Source: Calonectria ilicicola
Lineage: Eukaryota > Ascomycota > Sordariomycetes > Hypocreales > Nectriaceae
Direction of reading: 5' to 3'
Length of the DNA stretch: 64,000 bases
Assembly (NCBI GenBank): GCA_020809705.1
Contig: CP085826.1
Coordinates: 7,998,001 to 8,062,000 of the forward strand
How positions within the stretch are numbered: the first letter of the stretch is position 1; each line of letters starts with the position of its first letter. Below the pieces are notes generated by a model, which did no database searches, was not told the DNA's origin, and worked only from the letters and a program-made list of their open reading frames with translations. The position numbers and the translations under genes are program-made. Below are positions 23,857-34,500 of the stretch, piece after piece.

Positions 23857-24000
23857 CTTAGTTTATTTTATTATAAATAAATTTAGAAATATATATAAAA
23901 TTATGTATTTTTTTTATAAATAAATTAAAAAGAAATAATAAATTATTTATTTTATTCTTATTTCTTTATCCTAATATTAAATTTAAGTGCTTTCTTTATG
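23857..24000. repeat. AT-rich low-complexity tract
   Basis: About 140 bases almost entirely A/T, including two copies of TTATAAATAAATT separated by about 45 bases. Simple AT-rich sequence; it could be a degenerate microsatellite or a structural spacer. Confidence 0.6.
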
Positions 24001-24348
24001 TATGCATCTAGCAAAATGGATGTGTGCGCGCAGCAAGGCTCTTCTTCTTTCGTGGCAAAGGTGGAATTTTCAGCCAACCAGGAAATAGGAAAATGGAACA
24101 GGGCGTGTGCTCCCATTTTCCATTTTCGAATTTCTAGTCGTGGACCCGGGTGGACAGGGAAACCTTAGGTGACCCTGGGGCCATTTCGCGGGATCAGTCT
24201 CCCAGAGGCCGACAAGGTATTGTCTATATCTAACCCTCCGATTTCCCGCTGGATCGGATTTGGTCTTTTCTCTCCATCCTTCTTACACACTCTTGATCCA
24301 TTGAGATCAAAATTTTTACCAACGAACTGCCCTATTTACTTAGTAGAA

Positions 24349-24618
24349 ATGGGTGCCAACTTCTCTCGCATCGCCGGCCATGTGGCCCGGCCATTCTCTC
24401 GTGCCCATTGGGGCCTGCGGCGCCTTGCGCGCCGCCTCTTCTCTCACTATCCTCCTCCTCCGCCCCCGATCCCCCCCCGATCCCCCCTCCGACCCCCTGC
24501 TCCGCCTCCCATCCCCCCCCGGTCCCCCCTCCGATGCCCCCCTCCCCCTTCCCTTGCCTCCCTTTCCCCTTCCCTTTTCAAAAGAAAGAGAATCGCTGAC
24601 TTAATCGACATGATCTAG
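24349..24618 (+). CDS. Small proline-rich hypothetical protein (doubtful)
   Basis: An 89-codon frame whose ATG sits in good context (GAAATGG) after a CT-rich leader typical of fungal promoters. The N-terminus MGANFSR fits the N-myristoylation pattern (Gly2, Ser6). It is followed by an Arg-rich stretch and two blocks of Pro-rich repeats (PPPPIPPRSPLR-type). No family is recognised, and the Pro run arises from C-rich low-complexity DNA, so it may be non-coding. It opens the pyrimidine-rich repeat region described next, and could be the first exon of something longer. Confidence 0.25.
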   Translation: MGANFSRIAGHVARPFSRAHWGLRRLARRLFSHYPPPPPPIPPRSPLRPPAPPPIPPRSPLRCPPPPSLASLSPSLFKRKRIADLIDMI

Positions 24619-24676
24619 ATCATGTCTGCAGGTTCTCGAGGGTGGGTGGGTTGGGCTCCGGCGGGCGACGACGACG

Positions 24677-24800
24677 ACGGGCGACCGAACGAGGCGTGGC
24701 GGGTATGGGCATCGGCGACGTTGACGACGACGGTATCGACGACGAACACGGGCGACCGAACGAGGAGTGGCGGGTATGGGCATCGGCGACGTGTACGGCG
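24677..24800. repeat. Tandem repeat, 71-bp period
   Basis: Two adjacent units beginning ACGGGCGACCGAACGAGG at 24677 and 24748, each followed by a near-identical GTGGCGGGTATGGGCATCGG segment. Because 71 is not a multiple of three the repeat shifts frame, which argues against coding use. Bordered by GACGAC simple sequence. Confidence 0.75.
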
Positions 24801-24849
24801 ACGGTATCGGTTTCGACGACCATAAACCGGATTCGATGTGGTGGGAGGG

Positions 24850-25190
24850 TGGCCAGCTAAGTGTTTTGTTTTTTCTTTTTTTTACCCCCGTTTCCTTTGT
24901 CTTTTCTGTTTTGTTCTTGTATTCCTTACCCCCATGCCCCTTTCTATTTCTTATTCCCAGCGTGTTTTTGTGTTTGTTTCTGCTCTTGTTTCTGTTTTTA
25001 TTCCCCCTCTTATCCCAGCGTGTTTTTGTTCTTGCTTCTGTTTCTGTTTTGCTTTCGGCTTTTTTTTATTCTTGCCTTTGCTTTTATTCCATCTCTTATC
25101 CCAGCGTCTTTTTGATACCCTCAATATGTCTTCCCCAGCGTGTTTTGATACTGTTAATATGTCTTCCCCAGCGTGTTTCGAGTTTCGTCT
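24850..25190. repeat. T/C-rich tract with repeated CCCAGCGTGTTT
   Basis: Strongly pyrimidine-biased top strand in which the phrase YCCCAGCGTGTTT (one variant CGTCTTT) occurs five times, near 24955, 25013, 25100, 25137 and 25167; the last two share a longer unit ending in ATGTCTTCCCCAGCGTG. Each CCCAG follows a polypyrimidine run, so the units look like 3' splice sites, though no coding frame supports splicing. Confidence 0.65.
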
Positions 25191-25249
25191 TAGTCTATTA
25201 TTACGCCTTTCTGTCGCTACCGAATTCGATCCTCTCAGTTTCCTTCGAC

Positions 25250-25660
25250 TTTCATTCTTCCGTGACTCGATTATTCGCCGCTCGTTTCTTCGTGATTGCT
25301 CTTTCGACGCTCGTTACCTCGTGATTGTTTCGGTCGTCGCTCGTTTCAGCCGTCTTTCGTTTCGTCCGTCGCTCGTTTCGTTCACCGTTCGTCCCCCTGT
25401 GATTCGCCTCGATGTCTCTCGTTTCCTCGTAGTTTGCCTCAAGATCATTCGCTTCTTCGACATTCGGTCTTTCGACGCTCGTTTCCTCCTCGTTTCCTTC
25501 TTCGACATTCGTTCCCATCGTGATTCGCTTCTTCGTCGCTCGCTTCACCGTCACTCGTTTCCTCGCCATCACTCGTTTCCTCGCCATCACTCGTTTCTTC
25601 GCCAGCGTTTGTTTCTTCGCCGTCATTCGTTTCTTCGCCGTTTCTCGCTCACTCATCCCT
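25250..25660. repeat. Degenerate minisatellite, TCGTTTCYTCG units
   Basis: About 410 bases of imperfect tandem repeats built from TCGTTTCCTCG, GACGCTCGTT and CACTCGTTTCCTCGCCAT; the last forms clean 18-bp units around 25550-25600. Both strands are open for long stretches simply because of the repeat (Lys/Arg-rich on minus, Phe/Arg/Ser-rich on plus); I regard these as non-genic. Confidence 0.75.
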
Positions 25661-25709
25661 TGTAGCCCTTCTATTTTTATTTCTTTGGCTAACTTTTATT
25701 TAGGAGTAT

Positions 25710-25976
25710 AGGTCGCGAGGGCGGGATGGTGGGCATTCTTTTTCTTTCGCTTTAGTCTTATTCACCAGCGACTGTTTTTGGTTTGGTATGTCTGCCCTGT
25801 CGTTTCCTTGAGCTGACTGTCATTATAGGAATCTAGGTCGCGAGGGCGGGATGGTGGGCATTCGTTTTCGATTTCGTTTTCTCTGTCATTCGCTACATTT
25901 GCTCTGGTGTGTCTACCCTCTCCTTTGGCTGACTACTATCTAGGCATTTAGGTCGCGAGGGCGGGATGGTGGGCTT
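25710..25976. repeat. Three copies of a conserved 25-bp core with intron-like spacers
   Basis: AGGTCGCGAGGGCGGGATGG and the next five bases (TGGGC) occur identically at 25710, 25835 and 25950 (spacings 125 and 115 bases) while the T-rich spacers have diverged. Each copy is preceded by GGCTAAC, AGCTGAC or GGCTGAC about 10-15 bases before a TAG, and two spacers contain GTATGT or GTGTGT, so the spacers resemble tiny fungal introns. No protein frame joins the cores; a spliced non-coding RNA is possible. Confidence 0.7.
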
Positions 25977-27940
25977 TCGTTTCCGATTTCGTTCTTTCGT
26001 CGTCTGTCGGTTTACGTTATGTGGCTCTATTTATTCATTTATTCACTGTAACTTTACTCGCACATCGGCAAGGCCCGGATGGGCGGTACTTGTTGGTTTG
26101 CTTCTTTGCTCTTCATATTTTGTATGTTTTCTGGCAAGTCTTTCTACCCTTCATTCTTTAGCTGATCTTTAGCTGATCACATTCTTTAACTGATCATTTT
26201 CGGGCACCAAACTGCGAGAGTGCAGTGGCAGAAACCCGACCCGTTTCTCTGTTTCTTTTGTGCCTATGGCGTCTTTTTCCACCTTGTGTTTGGTAATCAT
26301 ATCGCGCTCACATTTTGCATCTTGGCTGACTTTTTTTTTTTTCAGATGTTTCAAGCGACAGAGTCAGGATGGTGGGCAGTAGTTTTCTTTCCACAGGCCA
26401 AAAAAAAAAGATGAGTTGCATACATGTCCCTTTTAGGCACTTCGACTGACTGATTTAGAGTAGCATGGCATCCGGGTTTATGTTGGGGCGACAAACTAGG
26501 AGGGGAATGATTTTTCTGTGACTGTGACTGTGACTGTGGACTGGGACCAGAGACTGTGACTGGGGACTGTGACTGGGGATTGTGACTGTGACTGGCGATG
26601 GAAGAGTTTGTATTGTAGTTGCGCATTGAATATTCGAATCCGTTTAAAGAGCTTGGCTACTGTTGTTTTGTCTTGTGAATTGCATCACGTATTGGACACG
26701 CGCTGGGAAGAAACGCACATTGACTGTACCCCACTCGCATGCACATGCGCACAAGACAGACCAAACACAATCCCCCAAAAGACTTTGCCAGAATTTCGAT
26801 GATCAAGGCTGGTCGCGGAATTCCCAAGAATGCCAGTCTCTGCTCATTTGTGAACCAAATTCCGCCGACTGTTTGGCTATGGCAGGGTTTTTGCTGGGCA
26901 AACATCTAAATCATGTGTTTATGCGTGAAGAACATGGCTTTTGATATGACCGGGCCCAACTGGCTAGGTGGACACCGAAGTGTTTTATTGAAGCCAAGTT
27001 TTTAGTGACTCTGGAGTATCGTACAACTAAAGTTGGAACTCATATGCATGAAACAAAAAGACGGAGCTGCATCTGGGCGAACATCCATTTTTTATTTCTT
27101 TTATTTTTTTTTCCAGTTCTGAAGCAAAATAGCTTGTATGATGATTTAAGACTTGTGCTCTCTTATCACGCGGCTTATACGAAGATGGCGTGCATGGATT
27201 AGGCTGCCGTTGGCCATGGAAGCACGGGCAGTGACTTTGGGGCACCTTTGTATGCTGGGCTCGTGCGAATTCATTGGGTACGGGTTCACGTTAATTAATT
27301 TACTTGCCATGACAAGTTCAATATAAATGATCGGCATGAAAACAAGCCATGCTAGGAACTGGGGTTGGGGAAAACCCACCCACGAGCCCTTCAGCCAAGC
27401 GACAAAAGTGCTGGCAGAGTGGGGGACACCGCTGGAACTGTCTTGTCTTCCACGACGACATCTAAACTTGGAACCATCTTTTCTGATTGGTGCACTTGGG
27501 CTGCGCACGTCTCGGACAAATAACCGCACGGGTCTTCTGCCACTTTAACTGCATCCGTGCTTGATGGGGCCTTATTTTTGAAGGACCGAATATTGCTTAC
27601 GTATTGGTTAATTGATCGTCGTGTCGATCGCCTTCTCTACTAACCTCGATTGCACAGATCTTCATTACTCTGCCCTGGAGCAATCATCCTGTACGAGACG
27701 GATAGCTACGGTGCACGAACATATATTTTTTTTACGCGACACACGACACATGTTGCATGGAATATTGTGGTTTTGATTGCTCTCTGTGCTCTTTTGAAGT
27801 GTTTATTTCTCTGTGGTGGTATGACAACTGTCTTTGTATTCTTGTATACATGTACATAATTTGGTCAATACATTTCGATAGTGAATATTGGTACATGATT
27901 GTGGTAATCTAAAAAAATGTGAAGGTTCGCAGTGATCTCT
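25977..27940. other. Intergenic with low-complexity pieces
   Basis: About 2 kb with T-rich stretches, a weak fourth echo of the conserved core (AGGATGGTGGGCAG near 26367) and no supportable gene. Includes the GACTGT microsatellite listed separately. The 3' UTR of the hypothetical gene at 27941 lies at its right end. Confidence 0.35.
26517..26597. repeat. GACTGT/GACTGGG microsatellite
   Basis: About 80 bases of interspersed GTGACT and GGGACT hexamers (TGTGACTGTGACTGTGACTG and variants). Simple tandem repeat. Confidence 0.85.
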
Positions 27941-29215
27941 TTACTTAGAACCCTCGACCTCCCCTAAGAAAAAGGTCCTGGGTGTTTTGTCGCAGATGAA
28001 TGTTTGAGGAGCATCTTGCTCATTCGCGTTTATAGTTGATGTCTTTCTGGGCAGTCGGCTCGATGGATTGGCATTGTCATTTACGAACCAATCGTTGGAG
28101 GTGGTGGTTAGGCAATAGCTATATGGCCGGTCGTGTGATGTAGCCCCGAGAGCACTTCGGGAAGTGGCGTAATTTGCCACAGAGGGGCAAAAATCGAGTA
28201 TTACAGAGTCCTTCGGACTGTCAATACTAGCCACAGATTTAATAGAGCCCCGAGTTGATGGTCGGCTCGCAGGCTTTCTCTGAGGTGGTGGACGAAGCAT
28301 GGTGGATAGTGGAGGTGATAATGGTGGCATGTCTGATGTGATTTGGTCGGTACATATGGGTCGTAAAGATGGGCAGGATTTGTTTTTGTGAAGGGTGTAA
28401 TTCGTCTTGTGTGTATTTTCCCCAACTGATTTGCGAGGAAAGTGAAATGACATGGGAGAAAAATGTCGCTCGTACTCCAATGCAGAGAATTCGGTTGGTG
28501 ATTTGCTCGCAACTGGCGACATGGTTGCAGTTGGCGATGCGACTGAATTTAAATTGTTAAATCTGACCAGTGAGGCAGACAATGGCGGTTTTCTTCTGGC
28601 TCTTGCTTTTGGACTCTTTGTGAATGGATCAGGGTAGCTACCTGCCATCCCCTCTTCACTGTCCGCTTGGTAATCAGCCGGTACATGGTATTCGATTACA
28701 GCTTCCGAAATATGAGATCGACGATTTGAGGTCTTCCTTTCGGGGGAATATGAGAGGGATGACTCCAATAAACGAAGCTTGTCTGGGGAAAGGATTGGCC
28801 CCGGTTCATGAGATCGTGGTTCAAGGCCGACCTGGTTGGGTTTCACGGGAGACGATCCGGGTGGCGACACATTCGCAACGGACTTGGAACGAGTGGACGC
28901 TGAACGCTTGTTGTTGCATCCAAACCCACTGTTGATGTCGCTTTCCATTCTGAGAGGCGCCGTTGAAGGGCGAGCGGATTGGAGTCGGATTTCAATCGTA
29001 TTGAATTGACAAGTGAATTCCTTATCAACTCTTATCCGCAATTCGTTGGATTTTGATTTGCCAATAAGGGTCAATTCGCTCTGGTCACTGACAGAAATAT
29101 CGACGGATGAGGATGGCTTGCAAGGCTCGTCATCATCGGGGCTTTTTGCAATGCACCAAAGCGAGAGCCATGAGCGCCAATGGCTTTTAATACCGCGAGA
29201 CTTAGTAGTCGACAT
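27941..29215 (-). CDS. Ser/Pro-rich hypothetical protein
   Basis: An unbroken 424-codon frame read from the ATG at 29215 (the frame extends upstream only to a GTG). No domain recognised. The N-terminus is basic and Trp-rich (SHWRSWLSLWCIAKS); the rest is disordered in character: long Ser/Pro/Lys stretches such as PPLSPPLSTMLRPPPQRKP, many SP/TP dipeptides suitable for proline-directed kinases, and a possible basic cluster KSPKARARRKPP. Codon composition and length make it far likelier to be a real gene than the surrounding frames. The 3' end abuts an AT-rich flank. An extra 5' exon cannot be excluded. Function unknown. Confidence 0.6.
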   Translation of the reverse strand: MSTTKSRGIKSHWRSWLSLWCIAKSPDDDEPCKPSSSVDISVSDQSELTLIGKSKSNELRIRVDKEFTCQFNTIEIRLQSARPSTAPLRMESDINSGFGCNNKRSASTRSKSVANVSPPGSSPVKPNQVGLEPRSHEPGPILSPDKLRLLESSLSYSPERKTSNRRSHISEAVIEYHVPADYQADSEEGMAGSYPDPFTKSPKARARRKPPLSASLVRFNNLNSVASPTATMSPVASKSPTEFSALEYERHFSPMSFHFPRKSVGENTHKTNYTLHKNKSCPSLRPICTDQITSDMPPLSPPLSTMLRPPPQRKPASRPSTRGSIKSVASIDSPKDSVILDFCPSVANYATSRSALGATSHDRPYSYCLTTTSNDWFVNDNANPSSRLPRKTSTINANEQDAPQTFICDKTPRTFFLGEVEGSK

Positions 29216-31589
29216 GATGCCAATAGGGCAGTGGAATGAGAGTTGAAGCCCGCTAGGAGAGCGAGAAGAAGAGTACTTGTTCACCCAGCATGAAGTTGCT
29301 CGGCAAGCAGGGTTGTCAAGGCCTGACTACGTTGTTGAAACCATGACAAAATATCGCGCAAACTATGCAGAAACCAAGAATTGCAAAAAGAAACCGTCAA
29401 AAGACGTTTGAGCTCGAGACATGGGGATTAGGATAATGATGACTGACAGATACGGACGGGGAATAGTAGAATGGACAAGAAGGCCGTTTTTAAAAAAAAA
29501 TAAGAGATCAGTCAGTGCCAAAGTTGAGAATACAAAGCAGAGATACCGTTACTGTCAGGCAAGGAGCTAGGGCAGCATGGGATCTTATGAGTGGCCGTGC
29601 GTCAAACATGGGGACAATTAGATTGATACCCTAGTTGATGACAAGGACCAGGGCAGAAGTGGCTGTGGAAGTGAAACTCTCAAAGGCACCGTGTTGAATG
29701 CACTAACTTAGCTCCCTCGGTTGAACCCGCGTTGTTCAAATGTCTCCCCTGCAGCCATGCTCGTGTAACCGATTCGATCATCGATGCAGGGCATCGATGC
29801 AGGGCATCGATGAATGATGGCTGAAATCATAATCTAACCAGCGATAAGATGCGCGAGTCCGAGCCATGGGAAGGATGACCTTGTAAAGATGTGAATTTGA
29901 CCGAGAAAAGCACAAAGTTCCATTGGTCTTCTCATCTTGCTCTCTCGAGCAACGTGCCAGGTGCTATGACCGCGGTTGGTCAAAGCTGACTTAAGATGGG
30001 GCTTGAGCGTTGACGATTGTAATCTAGAAAAAGCGCCCATTACTCTCAATGGAAATAATTGTGAGCTTTGGGGTTTCCCTAAGAGCTTGCGATAAAAGGA
30101 AGAAAAGAAGAAGTAGAATTGTGATGAATTTTGCTGCTTGCTAGGAATGTCAGAATGTTTTCTTGGAATAGTTGGGTTCTGGAGGCTTGTCATAACGCTA
30201 GGAGGGGGGGAATTCGAGGCTGCCTCGGCACGTGTGATTGGTTAGCTTCAAAGGCCGCACTAAATCCGCTATTGATCATTAGTGAATTGCCCCATGCCAC
30301 GTCAGGTTTAGGCCACCTGCGGTAGGACGCATTTAAATGGGATGGCTGTTTCATGTCCCGAACAGGTTTCTAGATTTGTTATAGTACATTATAGACCCTT
30401 CCCCCCTTCTTTTTTCTCCGTTGTGAAACTCTCCGGTGTCCATTCGGCTGTTTGTAATTCATTTTTCCTTAGTAGCCGGATTGCTTGACCCCGAGTCATA
30501 AATCTTATCCCACTGAAGTTTTGATTCTGTCCAATTTAGCTTTTACCTGACTTGCATTCGATTAGTTGGTTGATCAAACTCCTCAAAAAAAAAAAAAAAA
30601 TTGAATAGGCACACCTGGTTTTGTACTTGGTTGATTGTTTTCAAGTCTTGCACTGAACTTCTCAATTGGCTCCCTTCGCCACTCCTATTCTCATAACCGT
30701 CGATGCCTTGGTAGCTGTCAAGAATTGGGCAAGAAAGTTGACGGGGCCTCGAAAACCGACTGTGTACCGTGTTATCCACTACTTCTGCCACCAAAGGCAA
30801 CGGTAAGGCGCCCTATGCATAGAGAGCCAAAAGGTTAGACCCATTGGATAAATTATCAGCGGGATCATCTCACGACTACAAGCCTCGCTGTGACTGGCCG
30901 TCTCTACTGTGGCCCGTGGTGATACCGGGTAATTGATCCGGGGCGCAGCCCAGATCGTACGCCAAGAACTAGTCTCAGACCTTGATATGATCTATCACCC
31001 CGCACTAAATTTCTTGTGATCTGAGACAACCATTCAGTCTCTGGATCACCACGTGATCTTCGTGACCAAATCCCTTACCATTAGATGGGCAGTGAACTTC
31101 TGCAACCCTATAGCACTCTGACCCCTGCTACTTGACCCCTGACGATGCGGTTCATTGTTCATCTCATTGACACCAATAATGGGGATTATTATTGAAGAAA
31201 CCCACACCCACTTCTATATCAAAGTCAAAAGAAACTCAACATCCTACTCGCACCTCTTTCACATATTCGAACTCTACTATGCGACTGTTTCGTGATTAGT
31301 AACACCAAATTCTTGAAGGCGACTTCCCCCCCTGCGTAACGTGTTCCAGGATGAAGATAGGCAGGGCTCCAGGTTGGCGCTGGTGAGACTTGCGAGAAGC
31401 TTGGTAGCGTTGCCGCATTTGTAGAGCCAGGAGCCCAGAAGACCTCAGTATAGTATGGGTGCTGGCATCTTCAATTAAACAAGCCTTCTGATTCGATCAT
31501 AGTTGAGGCCGATTTGTCATCCATCACTGACTGTCGAGGGTGATTGAAGTAACTGTTGAAAATTGTAGCTATATTTATTCTACTTAATT
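29216..31589. other. Long intergenic region
   Basis: About 2.4 kb with no supportable gene. Contains a 13-bp tandem (ATCGATGCAGGGC, twice, near 29780-29805) and a 16-base A run at 30585-30600. The 5' region of the hypothetical gene and the 3' flank of the NRPS lie at its ends. Confidence 0.4.
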
Positions 31590-34500
31590 CTATGTCTGGT
31601 AAAAGTTGGAGCGTTTGGCAATATTTGTGGCCAGATTCATGCCTTGTCCCACAGAACAAATGAATCCTATGCTTTTGAGATATTTGACATTGCTTTTAAT
31701 AGCGCGTTGTAACTGGAAAACCTGTTTGGAAGCTGGCGCTATATTATCTTGCGATAGGGGAGTACCAAGATGCCCTAGAAAGTGCTGGACTGGCCACAAC
31801 GGATGGGTCTCGCCAACTTTCTCAATATGACTTAGCGCCAGAGGAATCCACTTTTCGAGAGGTATGGGAGCACACTGGATCCCAAGTTCTGCATTTACGC
31901 TCTCCCAAAATGAAGCGACAGGGATGCAAGAAGATATTTCAATGAAGGGAGCGACTTGGCCAGTCGTGAAAAGCTGGTGTAATATGGTGTTCGTGACGGT
32001 CTCCACATCAGAGACTTGCAACCAATGTTCTGATGGTTCCTGAGGATAGGTCTGCATCTGCGATACAGCCGAAACCAACCGCCAAAGAAAATCATCAACA
32101 TTAGCGATTCCCTTATTAATCGAGCCAATGATGAACCCAGGTTTAACTGTCGAGAAATGGTTTTGATCGGCAGGGAGCCTGTTAGTAAAACTTTGGATAG
32201 TCGCCTCCGACAGAAATTTTGTTTGGTTATAACCGCTGCTTTTTGAAAGAAATGCAGCGTTGCCAGATACATCTTTTTGGGTCTTGGCTTTAACACCACC
32301 CGAGATATAGACAAATTTTGGTTCCAGAGGAGATGAAGCTGCTGCCCGAAGGAGACTAACGGTAGAGTCAACATTTGCTGCCCGCAATGTATTGAAATCG
32401 GCATTCCAGTTCACAATGGCGCCATTGTGAATAATTGCATCCACGTTTTTGCTACCTGCAACGCCACGAATACGTCCCCACTGATGGTCATTAAGCCCCA
32501 AATGTGGATCTGAAAGATCACCGGTCCATATTTCAATTTTGGACCGATGCAGACTGGCATCCCACCATTCGAAAATGCTGGCCCTCTTCATTATACGATC
32601 CAGTCCTTGTTCTGGAGATCTGGCGCGTACTAGCGTGATTACCTTGCCAACGCTGTTTACGTTTAGTAACTGTCTGAGTATTTCCATGCCGAGATATCCA
32701 GTGGCTCCAGTGAGAAAAACTGTTGAATTTTGGGGGAGCAGCGAGGTTCGGTAGTTGATCAAGCCTTGCGAGTACTCAGACAATGATGTACTGAAAATAG
32801 AGGAAAGCTCACTCATAAGGTCTACTTCGATCGGCCCCTTATCTCTTAGGTCCGAGTGTTCAATGTACTCTGATAATCCAAAGACGGTCAGACTCTTATC
32901 ATTCAGATATCCCTGTGCAAGTGGGATGTTATACTCCTTGTAAATGAGCTTAGCAAGGCTTATGAGCCGAATAGAGTCGCCACCAAGTATATAGAAATTA
33001 TCGTCAATACCGATAAGGTCCTCTTGTATTGAAAGCACCCCAGACCAAAAAGAACGGAGCCTATGTTGTTGCTTAGTCAAAGGCTGGCGAATAACTACTC
33101 GTGTATTTTTGGTTGTATATTCCAAGAGCCTTTCTGTAGGTAGTTCTGAAGCACCTCGACAGAGTTTGAATCTGTCGATCTTCATTGATGAAATGAATGG
33201 CATGTCTCTGATTGGAAAAAATACATTGGGTATCATGTATTTTGGTAGAGTTCTTTTGAGATCTGCTACGATTGTAGCAGTCGATTTCTCTACCGTCGAC
33301 TCCAATGGGAGAAGAAAATCGGACAGATTATAGACTTCATGCGGTATATTGTTTCTACCGGTTTGGCCAATGAAGGTGATGAAAGCAACCAGTAAGTCGC
33401 TTTTATCCCTTTGAACCAAGCCAACAATGGAATTTTCAATAGTGGAGAGCGATTCCTTGATCTTATACTCAATTTCGCCTAGCTCGATGCGAAGACCACG
33501 AATCTTGATCTGGGTGTCTTTTCGTCCAATGTAATTTATTGTGCCATCAGAATTATAACTCACTAGATCTCCGGTCTTGTAGAATCTTTTTCTAGTCTGA
33601 CCAAAAGAAGGAGGAAGCCAATCTATGTCCTCAAGAAAAGCAGCATCGGTCTTTTTGGGGTCGTTAAAGTATCCTTGGGCCAGCGTAGGGCCTTGCACGA
33701 GAAGCTCACCAACTCAACCAAGAGGGGCAAGCTGGTGGTGGTCATCGGCATCGACAATCCAACAGGTAGAGTTTTGGCTACGACCAATGTTGGATGCTGA
33801 TTCCTCCAAAGATTGTATAAGATGTGAAGTCGCATCAACGCATGCTTCAGTGGGGCCATATGCGTTAATCAATTTCACAAGTCCGTACCAAGTTTTCAAG
33901 TTGTCTTTGGACAATGCCTCACCACCCAGAACCAAGGTAGACAAGGATGGCATATCCTGTGGCCGTAATGTTCTTGCAAAAGATGGAGTGAGCATGGCGA
34001 TATTTACACCGGCCTCGTTAACGAATGAGGTAATATTTTCTAGCCGTTCAATTTCTGAGGGTACGCAAATGGTGCCACCAAACACAAGAGGGGTAAAGAT
34101 CTCGGCAATGCTACCATCAAAAATATAATTGGAAAATTGTAAAACACGAGAGTCAGAGTTTAGCCCATAGGCCGTACCATGTCCCTTAATGCTGGAAGAT
34201 AAAGCAGAGTGCTGGATAATAACACCTTTAGGCCTTCCTGTGGTGCCAGAAGTACATAGGACATAGGCCGGGCTCTGAGGATTAGACCTGGGCAGAAGTG
34301 TGTTGATATCAACCAACTTAGGGAGCTGTGACACGAACGAATCTGAAATTCTGATACAATCCAACGTGGATTCCGCCCAAGATGTATTTACTTTGGGTGA
34401 TGTGACTATGAATCGAGCAGCAACCTCATTACAAAGCGCTCTTAGTCGATTGGATGGATGGGAGGGATCTAGTGGTAGATACGCAGCCCCTGCTTTCATA

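Noticed and set aside
25252..25656. Lys/Arg/Glu-rich frame on minus and Phe/Ser/Arg-rich frame on plus in the minisatellite
   Set aside because: Both follow from the 11-18 bp repeat units; no start context, splicing or family support.
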